NCBI GenBank assembly: GCA_903928835.1
Contig: CAIYSK010000316.1
Span: forward strand, 1-6,948
DNA: 6,948 nucleotides
From: an uncultured cyanobacterium
GTDB taxonomy: Bacteria; Cyanobacteriota; Cyanobacteriia; PCC-6307; Cyanobiaceae
Direction: 5' to 3'
The notes below the pieces were generated by a model. It searched no databases, was not told the origin of the DNA, and worked only from the letters and a program-made list of their open reading frames with translations. Position 1 is the first letter of the stretch; every line of letters starts with the position of its first letter. Shown here one piece after another: positions 1 to 5,567 of this stretch. The translations under genes were made by a program, and so were the position numbers.

Positions 1-78
1 GTGAGTTAAAAGATTATGATAGTTGTTACGCCGTGAGTGTCCAACCACCAGCCATCTATTCGCATGAATATTAATTGG

Positions 79-84
79 TATAAT
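79..84 (+). promoter_or_regulatory. Possible -10 box (TATAAT) in the AT-rich flank
   Basis: A perfect TATAAT lies just upstream of the opcA remnant and cbiA. There is no good TTGACA-like element 16-18 bases upstream, so this is a -10-only candidate in AT-rich DNA where such a hexamer can occur by chance. If active, it would supply transcription to cbiA and the genes after it, replacing the zwf-opcA promoter lost with the 5' part of the operon. Confidence 0.25.
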
Positions 85-111
85 TCAAAAACAGTTTAAT
101 TTGTTTTTGAA
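84..111. repeat. 10-bp perfect inverted repeat with 8-base loop
   Basis: TTCAAAAACA (84-93) and TGTTTTTGAA (102-111) are exact reverse complements around the loop GTTTAATT. The hairpin begins 10 bases after the TAA at 72-74 and ends just before the composition switch. The stem is almost all A-T and is not followed by a run of T, so it is not a classical intrinsic terminator, although the right arm itself carries five T. It could be a weak bidirectional terminator, a protein-binding site, or part of the end of a mobile element. Confidence 0.45.
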
Positions 112-116
112 CCTAG

Positions 117-488
117 AAAATTGGTTTCTGCCTGAGTCGGGCAGGCGCTGAATTTGAGCGCACCGATGGTCAAACCGTGCGCCTGCGGCTGATGCCCGTA
201 CCCATGGGCGTACCCAAAACCCACCCCGGCGCCATCGTCGGTCTGCGGCTGATCTGCCAGCGCACCCCAGGCGCCCCCCTGTGCGTGATTCTTTGCTCCG
301 AATCGGGCGGCTGCATGCGTTTGGAATCGGGCGGAATGGCGAGCATGGAGTTGGCAGAGGATGTGGTGCCCTTGCCGAATGAAAGCGAGGAGATGGAAAT
401 GGCCCGGCTGCTCTCCGGCGGCCACGATTCCACCAACCCCCTGCTCGCCGCGGCCGCCCCCATCGCTGCCAAGCTGCTGCCCAGTTAG
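117..488 (+). pseudogene. opcA remnant: C-terminal part of the glucose-6-phosphate dehydrogenase assembly protein
   Basis: The frame is open from just after a TAG (114-116) to the TAG at 486-488. It encodes roughly the last 115-120 residues of an OpcA-like protein. The family signature is the stretch CVILCSESGGCMRLESGG, which corresponds to the conserved Cys-rich C-terminal motif of cyanobacterial OpcA. OpcA is an allosteric partner that activates and assembles glucose-6-phosphate dehydrogenase (Zwf) in the oxidative pentose phosphate pathway. A next gene encoding cobyrinate a,c-diamide synthase, 23 bases downstream, matches the order I recall from marine Synechococcus. The N-terminal two thirds are missing and no ATG starts the frame. 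A GTG at 177 would give 103 residues, too little for function. Recognisable coding sequence begins at about 130-145, next to AT-rich DNA with stops in all frames. I therefore call it a truncated gene, or a chimeric join, rather than a small intact gene. Confidence 0.7.
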
Positions 489-511
489 GTCGCCCGGCGC
501 TCCAGTTCTTC

Positions 512-1963
512 ATGCCCTGCCTTATCGCAGCGCCCAGCAGCGGCAGCGGCAAAACCCTGCTCAGCCTGTGCCTCACAGCCCTGGCAAGCCGCCGCGGCCA
601 GGGCCTGCAGGCCGTCAAGGTGGGACCCGACTACCTCGATCCCCAACTGCTCAGCCGGGTCAGTGGGCGGCCATGCCGCAACCTCGACACCCTGCTCTGC
701 GGCGAAGAGTGGGTTCGGCGCAGCTTCGCCTGGCACGGCAGCCAAGCCCAACTCACCCTGGTCGAGGGGGTGATGGGCCTATTCGATGGCCGCGGTCCAA
801 CGAGCCACGGCAGCTCGGCGGAGGTCGCGGCCCTGCTTGACCTGCCCGTGGTGCTGGTGGTGGAAGCCTCCCGGCAGGCCGGTTCGCTGGCGGCCTTGGT
901 GCGCGGTTTCCGCGACCACGGCCCACCCCAGGTGCCACTGGCCGGGGTGGTGCTGAATCGGGTGGGCAGTAGCCGTCACCAGGCCCTGCTCACCGAAGCC
1001 CTGGCCAGCATCCACGTGCCCCTGCTGGGCATGTTGCCCCAGCATCCCGCCCTGGAGCTGCCCTCGCGCCACCTGGGCCTGCTGCCGCCTGGGGAATTAG
1101 CCGACCTGGAGGAACGGCAAGGCCAATGGGCCCAACTGGCCGAAGAGCACCTGAATCTTGACCTGCTCTGGCCCCTCCTGGCCCCACCCCAGCCCTCGGG
1201 AGGCGATCCGATTTCCTGGTGCCTTAATCAGCACAGCAAGGGCCCGGGCCGCAAGGAAGCGCGTCTGCCGATCGCCATCGCCAGCGATGCCGCATTCCAT
1301 TTCCGCTACCCAGAAGCCACCGAGCTGCTGGAGGCGGTGGGACTCGAGCCCATCCCCTGGAGTCCCCTGGCCGATGAAGCGCTCCCGGAGGGGTGCCGCG
1401 GGGTGCTCCTGCCCGGGGGCTATCCCGAATTGCATGCTGGCCAACTGGCCAACAGCCAGCGCAGCCTCCAGGACCTCGCCCGGGCAGCCGGCTCAGGTAT
1501 GCCCCTGGTGGCGGAGTGCGGAGGGTTGCTGCTGCTGGGTCAAAGCCTCAGCGATGGCGAAGGCCGCCGCCACCCCATGGCTGGCGTGCTGCCCTTCCAT
1601 GCCAAGCGCGGGGAGCTGAGCCTGGGCTACCGCGAGGCGCTAGCCAGCTGCCATGGGCTGGTGGTGCGCCGGGGCGAAAGCTTTGTAGGTCATGAATTCC
1701 ATCGATGGCAACTCGAATCGGTAGCCGATTGGGAACCGCTGTGGCAGCTTGAAGGGTGGGGATGTCCTCAACGGAGTGAAGGATGGACAGCGCAGAACGT
1801 GCACGCCAGCTGGCTGCATCTCCACTGGGCTGGATGCCCGGTGATTCCATCGAGGCTGGCCGACGCCTGCGTTCGCGCCGTGCCGCTGCCACGGAACGCC
1901 GCTTTCTCCAGCCCCATGACAGCAAGCCCACCGCCATCAATGAACGCTGGCGCATGCTTGTGA
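512..1963 (+). CDS. cbiA: Cobyrinate a,c-diamide synthase (CbiA/CobB)
   Basis: This enzyme amidates the a and c carboxyl groups of cobyrinic acid, using glutamine and ATP, in the cytoplasmic synthesis of the corrin ring (pseudocobalamin in cyanobacteria). The 483 residues show both expected domains. The N-terminal ATPase has the P-loop SSGSGKT (9-15), KVGPDYLDP (36-44) and VEGVMGLFDG (84-93). The C-terminal class I glutamine amidotransferase has LPGGYPE (300-306), the nucleophile Cys336 in AECGG, GHEFH (393-397) and the His-containing ASWLHLHWAG (432-441). The ATG at 512 places the P-loop directly after the first beta strand, as usual; no Shine-Dalgarno site is evident. Homologous sequence seems to end near residue 457, after LADACVRA, so the last 25 residues or so look like an extension running into the acylphosphatase gene, which it overlaps by 10 bases. 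Confidence 0.95.
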   Translation: MPCLIAAPSSGSGKTLLSLCLTALASRRGQGLQAVKVGPDYLDPQLLSRVSGRPCRNLDTLLCGEEWVRRSFAWHGSQAQLTLVEGVMGLFDGRGPTSHGSSAEVAALLDLPVVLVVEASRQAGSLAALVRGFRDHGPPQVPLAGVVLNRVGSSRHQALLTEALASIHVPLLGMLPQHPALELPSRHLGLLPPGELADLEERQGQWAQLAEEHLNLDLLWPLLAPPQPSGGDPISWCLNQHSKGPGRKEARLPIAIASDAAFHFRYPEATELLEAVGLEPIPWSPLADEALPEGCRGVLLPGGYPELHAGQLANSQRSLQDLARAAGSGMPLVAECGGLLLLGQSLSDGEGRRHPMAGVLPFHAKRGELSLGYREALASCHGLVVRRGESFVGHEFHRWQLESVADWEPLWQLEGWGCPQRSEGWTAQNVHASWLHLHWAGCPVIPSRLADACVRAVPLPRNAAFSSPMTASPPPSMNAGACL

Positions 1964-2208
1964 GCGGCAAGGTGCAGGGGGTGGGCTACCGGATGAGTTG
2001 CTGTAGCCGCGCCAAGGACCTGGGCCTCAGTGGCTGGGTGCGCAATCGAGCCGACGGCTCCGTGGAAGTGGAGGCGGAGGGACCGATCCAAGAACTCACC
2101 GAACTGCGTCTCTGGTGTGAGATGGGACCGACCGCCGCCAATGTCACCCGGGTCTCCGCAAGCCAGATTGGTCCCACCGGATCCGACTGGTTTGAGGTTC
2201 GCCATTAA
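1954..2208 (+). CDS. Acylphosphatase
   Basis: Acylphosphatase hydrolyses carboxyl-phosphate bonds such as that of acetyl phosphate; its physiological role in bacteria is uncertain. The signature KVQGVGYR contains the phosphate-binding loop and catalytic Arg13. GWVRNRADGSVEVEAEG contains catalytic Asn31, and the usual ending WFEVR is present. With the ATG at 1954 the protein has 84 residues, slightly short for a family of about 90, because the first beta strand (ERWRMLVSG) starts four codons upstream of this ATG. The frame stays open upstream to ATGs at 1834 and 1783, but those would overlap the essential amidotransferase tail of cbiA by 130-181 bases and add a long Arg-rich segment foreign to the family. 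No ATG, GTG or TTG lies in frame between 1837 and 1953. The family call is firm; the start is not. Confidence 0.85.
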   Translation: MLVSGKVQGVGYRMSCCSRAKDLGLSGWVRNRADGSVEVEAEGPIQELTELRLWCEMGPTAANVTRVSASQIGPTGSDWFEVRH

Positions 2209-2265
2209 GCCGCGGTACGGAATGAATCCGAGGTTCGAGATTCAGTCGAGGTGCACCTCTCATCT
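2194..2265 (+). repeat. Degenerate 18-base tandem repeat spanning the acylphosphatase stop codon
   Basis: Four consecutive 18-base units begin at 2194, 2212, 2230 and 2248. The first and third are GAGGTTCGCCATTAAGCC and GAGGTTCGAGATTCAGTC, which agree at 14 of 18 positions including the first eight. The second (GCGGTACGGAATGAATCC) and fourth (GAGGTGCACCTCTCATCT) are weaker. Read in the acylphosphatase frame, the units start EVRH-stop, AVRN, EVRD and EVH. This suggests that the last codons of the gene were duplicated in steps of six codons, making the spacer before the next gene. Confidence 0.5.
2248..2259. promoter_or_regulatory. 12-bp perfect palindrome upstream of the phosphatase gene
   Basis: GAGGTGCACCTC equals its own reverse complement and sits 26 bases before the GTG start at 2286. 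Just upstream, TGAATC (2223-2228) and GATTCA (2239-2244) form another short inverted repeat. Such sites can be operators for dimeric regulators, but no -35/-10 pair is recognisable nearby and the palindrome lies inside the 18-base repeat tract. It may therefore be incidental. Confidence 0.25.
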
Positions 2266-2285
2266 CTCCAGCGCGATGGCCCCAG

Positions 2286-2873
2286 GTGGTTGAGCTCTGG
2301 CTGCTGCGCCACGGCGCCACGGAATGGGCCCGTAACGGCCGTCACACCGGCAGAACCGATGTGCCTCTAATCGAGGAGGGGGAAGCCGAAGCCCTCTCCC
2401 TGGCCCCCGTGCTGGCCGGCCATCGCTTTGCGGGGGTCCTGGTGAGCCCCCTGCAACGGGCCCAACGCACCTGCGCCTTAGCAGGCTTGGCCAGTCAAGC
2501 GCAACCCTGCCCCGACCTGCAGGAATGGGATTACGGTCGCTATGAGGGCATCACCACCGCCGAGATCCGGCAACAAAACCCCCACTGGAGCCTGTGGCGC
2601 GATGGCTGTCCTGGCGGGGAAAGCGTCCCTGACGTGCAGCAACGCTGTGAGCGGGTGATTGCCCAAGCCGAAGCCCTAGCCCTGGGCATGGACAAACAAG
2701 TGGCCCTTTTCGCCCACGGCCACATCCTGCGCAGCCTGGCTGGCACCTGGCTGGGCCTGGGCGTCCAAGGCGGTGCCCTGCTCAGCCTGGCTACAGGCAC
2801 AATCAGCGTGCTGGGACATGAACGGGAGCAGCGCACCGTCCTGCGCTGGAATGTGCCTAACGACAGCTTGTAG
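2286..2873 (+). CDS. Histidine phosphatase superfamily protein, SHB17-like
   Basis: This is a 195-residue member of the phosphoglycerate mutase-like histidine phosphatases. The N-terminal LLRHGATEW holds the phospho-accepting His9; the second half has AHGH with His144; Arg58 in SPLQRAQRT and Glu80 in LQEWDYG complete the usual pocket. The details resemble yeast SHB17, the sedoheptulose-1,7-bisphosphatase, more than glycolytic mutases: RHGxTEW, TGRTDVPL, EWDYGRYEG, WRDGCPGGES and FAHGH followed by WLGLGVQ each have close counterparts in that protein as I remember it. The substrate in this organism is not known, and sugar bisphosphatase activity is an inference. The start is GTG 2286, which places the catalytic His at residue 9; the ATG at 2276 is out of frame. 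A 77-base spacer separates it from acylphosphatase, and only three bases separate it from the next gene. Confidence 0.9.
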   Translation: MVELWLLRHGATEWARNGRHTGRTDVPLIEEGEAEALSLAPVLAGHRFAGVLVSPLQRAQRTCALAGLASQAQPCPDLQEWDYGRYEGITTAEIRQQNPHWSLWRDGCPGGESVPDVQQRCERVIAQAEALALGMDKQVALFAHGHILRSLAGTWLGLGVQGGALLSLATGTISVLGHEREQRTVLRWNVPNDSL

Positions 2874-2876
2874 CCG

Positions 2877-3584
2877 ATGGGCGACCCGCAAACAACAGCG
2901 ATGGGCCTGGGCTCCCTGCTAGCCGAGCTCTCGGCCTTTGGCCTGGCCATTGGCTTTTCTCCAATCCATATCGGCCTGCTGTTGCTGTTGCTGCTGGGCC
3001 CCAAACCGCTGCAACGGGGCGGCTGGTTTGTGGTGGGCTGGCTGACCACCGCAGCCCTGGCCGTGATCCTGCTGCTCACCCTGGGCCACGGCCTTCTTCT
3101 CTCCATGGACAAGGGCACCAGCCATCGCACGGGGCTTGACCTGATTGCCGCCGGAGCCTTGTTGGGGCTGGGCCTCAAGGAATTGTGGGGCACCAAGGAG
3201 GAAAGCGGCCCCCCCGGCTGGACCAAAAAGCTGGAGAGCTTTTGCGCCATGCCCCTGCCTCTTTTGCTTGGCTTCAGTGGGTTGCTGGAGGTGGCCAGCC
3301 CGGATGATCTCTTCCTGTTTGCCAAGACAGCTGGCAGCCTGCTGTCCGCCGATTTGCCCCACAGCCAAGAGCTCCTTGCTACGGGGTTGTTCAGCCTGGT
3401 GAGCGGGGCCCTGCTCCTCATCCCCCTCCTGGGGCTTCTGCTGGTCGGTAAAGACCGGGTTCTGCCGCAACTGGAAAAAGGGAAAAGCTGGCTATTTGAC
3501 AAGGGGGATCTGCTCGTGGGCCTGGTGAGCATCGGCTTGGCGCTCTACCTCGGCTGGCAGGGGATTGAAGGTCTGCAGGCCTAG
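2877..3584 (+). CDS. GAP/Sap-family (PF11139-like) integral membrane protein
   Basis: The protein has 235 residues and about six hydrophobic segments, roughly at 15-40, 48-72, 85-103, 124-143, 165-190 and 212-230. The first segment, with IGFSPIHIGLLLLLLLGPKP, followed by a Gly/Trp-rich second helix (GGWFVVGWL), matches the layout of the GAP/Sap family. Mycobacterial members of that family help export glycolipids, and the LysE-type transporters are distant relatives. The conserved-looking ASPDDLFLF motif (140-148) gives acidic residues at the edge of a membrane segment. The cargo in cyanobacteria is unknown, and I do not infer one. The ATG at 2877 lies three bases after the stop of the phosphatase gene, which implies co-transcription; an alternative ATG is at 2901. 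There is no cleavable signal peptide beyond the first membrane segment. Confidence 0.75.
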   Translation: MGDPQTTAMGLGSLLAELSAFGLAIGFSPIHIGLLLLLLLGPKPLQRGGWFVVGWLTTAALAVILLLTLGHGLLLSMDKGTSHRTGLDLIAAGALLGLGLKELWGTKEESGPPGWTKKLESFCAMPLPLLLGFSGLLEVASPDDLFLFAKTAGSLLSADLPHSQELLATGLFSLVSGALLLIPLLGLLLVGKDRVLPQLEKGKSWLFDKGDLLVGLVSIGLALYLGWQGIEGLQA

Positions 3585-3592
3585 CTCGCTAG
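3581..3592. other. Convergent gene junction with both stop codons inside a short palindrome
   Basis: The + strand GAP-family gene stops with TAG at 3582-3584 and the - strand helicase gene stops with TAG at 3591-3589, leaving 4 bases between them. CTAGC (3581-3585) and GCTAG (3588-3592) are inverted repeats around TC, so each arm contains one stop codon. The stem is far too short for a terminator and no T-run follows on either strand. Each transcript must therefore end inside the opposing gene or by another mechanism. Confidence 0.6.
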
Positions 3593-5052
3593 CTGGGGGC
3601 TTCGAGCCATTGGCGCCAGAGTTGGCCATCGGCAGGGGCCCGTCCCTCTGCCACCAGCGACACCGCCTGGCTGGCGCGGCTGACCGCCACGTAGACAAGC
3701 TGACGCCGCAAGATGTCGTCACTGGGCCAAAAGACGTCGCCATCGATAAACACCTCCCCAAAGGTGCTTCCCTGGCTGCGGTGCACGGTGAGAACCGCAG
3801 CCGGTCCAAGGGAGGCAAAGGCATCACGCACCAGGAAAAAACGCCGCCAAAGGGCCTTGCCGTCTTTTTTGCCGGCTTCCCTGGCCTGTTGCCGCAGCCG
3901 CGCCAGCACGCCATCAAATGCTTTTCGGGACTCAGAGCCCAGGGGGGGCAACAGGCGCAGGTTCAGCTGGGTTTCGCCAGCCTCAACGGTGGCTGTGAGG
4001 GTCTCAATCACCGGTACTCCAATGCCCGGGAGGGCGGCCAAACCCAAATCGGCAAGGTCGCAGCGCTCCGGGGTGACATCGCGCACCACCACCTCCCGGT
4101 TGGAGCCCAGCACCATGTCGGGTTCTTCGCCGGCATCGTCGCCTTCCCGGCAGGCAGGCCCCATCACCGCAGAGCGGGTGATCAGCACCTCTCCCGGGAG
4201 CACGGGCAACTGGTCGGCCATCTCTCCGTGCAAGGCCCGACGGGCAATCGGCACCAGCTGCTCCAGGGAGCGGTTGGTGTAACAAAGGATTCGGGCCAAG
4301 TCGGGGTTATCGGTTTCAGCGCTGCGGCGCAGGGCCGCCTGGGCAGCCGCCAGCCAATCGGTGCGGTCCAGCAGGGCCACCATGCCCTCGGCCGTGCGAA
4401 CTGGGGGCAACTGGGGCGGCCTGCGGCACGGCAGCGCCCCCTCCCTCAGGCCGGTGGCCAGGCGCAGCACGGGCCCCTGGTGGCGCACCACCTGGGTGAG
4501 CTGGGCCTGGTTGGCGCGGTCCATGGCAAACACCGGACTCTGGGGCTCCCCCACCGGGGGCAACTGGGCCGGATCGCCCACGAACACCAGTCGGGTGCGA
4601 AAGGGATGGGCACAGCGCAGGGCGATGTCCAGCAAGGTGCTGTCAACCATCGAGGCTTCATCGATCAACACCAAGCCCAGGTGCTCCAGGGCCATGGCGG
4701 TTTGCTCGGTTTCCTCACAGCGCTCGAGGTCGCCCTGGCGTTTGAGCTTGAGCCGCAGCAGCCGGTGGATGGTAGAGGGGAACCAGGTGGCCTGCAGCCG
4801 GGCCATCGCCAGATGGCTCCGCAACACCCCCACGGCCTTGTGGGTGGGTGCCACCACAGTCCAACACAGGCCCGCCGCCTCGGCCTGGGCTAAAAACCGC
4901 ATCGAAAGGAAGGTTTTGCCAGTGCCGGCATAGCCACTCAGCACAAAGGGGCTGCCATCCGCTGGGCTGGTGAGCCAAGCAGAAAAGGCTTCCACAGCTC
5001 CTTGTTGATCGGTGGTGAGCTGGAGATCGGCGGAGCTGGAGGGGAGGCTCAC
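3589..5052 (-). CDS. ATP-dependent DNA helicase, superfamily 1B (RecD/Dda-like)
   Basis: The 487 residues carry the full set of SF1B motifs: LTTDQQGAV near the N terminus (Q-motif region), Walker A GYAGTGKT (40-47), motif Ia TVVAPTHKA (65-73), Walker B LIDEAS (129-134), motif III VFVGDPAQLPPV (156-167), motif IV around CYTNR (257-261), motif V VLTVHRSQGSTF (420-431) and motif VI YVAVSRAS (454-461). Length and order match phage T4 Dda, including a W-R/S-x-F stretch ahead of motif V, rather than the much longer RecD2 with its N-terminal extension. It is probably a 5'-to-3' DNA unwinding motor; a precise repair or replication role cannot be read from sequence. No recB or recC is visible. The GTG start at 5052 overlaps the stop of the preceding PAP2 gene (GTGA), which supports this start and translational coupling. 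Confidence 0.92.
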   Translation of the reverse strand: MSLPSSSADLQLTTDQQGAVEAFSAWLTSPADGSPFVLSGYAGTGKTFLSMRFLAQAEAAGLCWTVVAPTHKAVGVLRSHLAMARLQATWFPSTIHRLLRLKLKRQGDLERCEETEQTAMALEHLGLVLIDEASMVDSTLLDIALRCAHPFRTRLVFVGDPAQLPPVGEPQSPVFAMDRANQAQLTQVVRHQGPVLRLATGLREGALPCRRPPQLPPVRTAEGMVALLDRTDWLAAAQAALRRSAETDNPDLARILCYTNRSLEQLVPIARRALHGEMADQLPVLPGEVLITRSAVMGPACREGDDAGEEPDMVLGSNREVVVRDVTPERCDLADLGLAALPGIGVPVIETLTATVEAGETQLNLRLLPPLGSESRKAFDGVLARLRQQAREAGKKDGKALWRRFFLVRDAFASLGPAAVLTVHRSQGSTFGEVFIDGDVFWPSDDILRRQLVYVAVSRASQAVSLVAEGRAPADGQLWRQWLEAPS

Positions 5053-5567
5053 GCCAAGGCGCCCATGCCAGGTAACAACCTCTGAGCCAGCTGCAGCGGA
5101 GATCCCAACAACACCAAACCAGGCAAGGCAATCAAGGGGCCGATCACGCTGCCCACAAGCACCTCAAGCCTGGTGTGGCCAAGGTTTTCTTTCAGGGGCT
5201 TCTCGGACTCGTCCTGGGCCAAGGGATTAGGCGCAGAGGGATTACCACTCAGGGAATTCACCCGGGCCGCCGTTAGGCCGGCCGCTCGCCGCACCCCACT
5301 GGCGTCGTATAGCACCACAAAACACATGATCGCGGCCAGGGCAAAGAGGGGATCATCAAAACCCAATTGCCAGCCCAGCCCAGCTGCCGTGCCCGTCAGC
5401 AAGGCCGAATGGCTGGAGGGCATGCCTCCGGTTTCCACCAGAACCTTGGGGTTCCAGCGGCGATGCACCACCAGTTCAATCACCAATTTGGAGAGTTGGG
5501 CGATCCCGCAGGCGGCCAATCCCCAGGCGAGGACGCCGTTGCTAAAAAAGGCCTCGAGAGCGTTCAT
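5049..5567 (-). CDS. Divergent PAP2 (DUF212, PF02681-like) membrane protein
   Basis: This 172-residue membrane protein has hydrophobic segments at about 12-30, 54-68, 72-88 and 135-155. Diagnostic motifs are GGMPSSHSA (47-55), [11 protein letters not shown] (87-97) and [12 protein letters not shown] (129-140). They parallel the PSGH and SRxxxxxHxxxD motifs of PAP2 phosphatases, but with Ser in place of Gly in the first and Glu in place of the final Asp. Many members read GHTPLEV where this one has GHTRLEV. Activity on lipid or isoprenoid phosphates is plausible because the gene follows the geranylgeranyl diphosphate synthase with a 4-base ATGA overlap, but it is unproven for the family. A 6-bp stem with a 3-base loop (5570-5584) lies just upstream of the ATG within the end of crtE and might modulate coupled translation. 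Confidence 0.9.
   Translation of the reverse strand: MNALEAFFSNGVLAWGLAACGIAQLSKLVIELVVHRRWNPKVLVETGGMPSSHSALLTGTAAGLGWQLGFDDPLFALAAIMCFVVLYDASGVRRAAGLTAARVNSLSGNPSAPNPLAQDESEKPLKENLGHTRLEVLVGSVIGPLIALPGLVLLGSPLQLAQRLLPGMGALA

Larger units (their letters stand above)
1..116. other. AT-rich flank of different composition, with the possible 3' end of an unrelated ORF
   Basis: This stretch has 39 G+C in its first 120 bases, while the following coding DNA is above 65 percent. On the + strand one frame is open from position 3 to a TAA at 72-74 and reads as a 23-residue tail that includes YDSCYAVSVQPPAIYSHEY. I do not recognise it, and 23 open codons are weak evidence for a gene. The other two + frames have early stops. 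No tRNA, group II intron domain V or obvious transposase motif was seen. The simplest reading is the right edge of inserted or horizontally acquired DNA that replaced the first part of opcA. A chimeric contig join would look the same. Confidence 0.5.

Noticed and set aside
1..130. Group II intron or intein end interrupting opcA
   Set aside because: No domain V-like hairpin precedes the junction, and several stops lie between the upstream frame and the opcA frame, so neither splicing type fits what is visible.
130..146. GCCTG/CAGGC hairpin at the junction as an element end
   Set aside because: Five-base arms with a seven-base loop are common by chance in this composition, and it lies within the opcA reading frame.
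85..618. Long minus-strand open frames over opcA and the start of cbiA
   Set aside because: They lie opposite recognised coding sequence, have no recognisable motif and are rich in Arg, Pro and Ala, as expected of shadows in GC-rich DNA.
2540..3532. 330-codon minus-strand open frame opposite the phosphatase and GAP-family genes
   Set aside because: It is Ser/Arg/Pro-rich with no motif and spans two well-supported genes on the other strand.
3565..4893. 442-codon plus-strand open frame opposite the helicase gene
   Set aside because: It has high Gly, Gln and His without any family motif and mirrors a helicase with all motifs intact; it is the antisense shadow of that gene.
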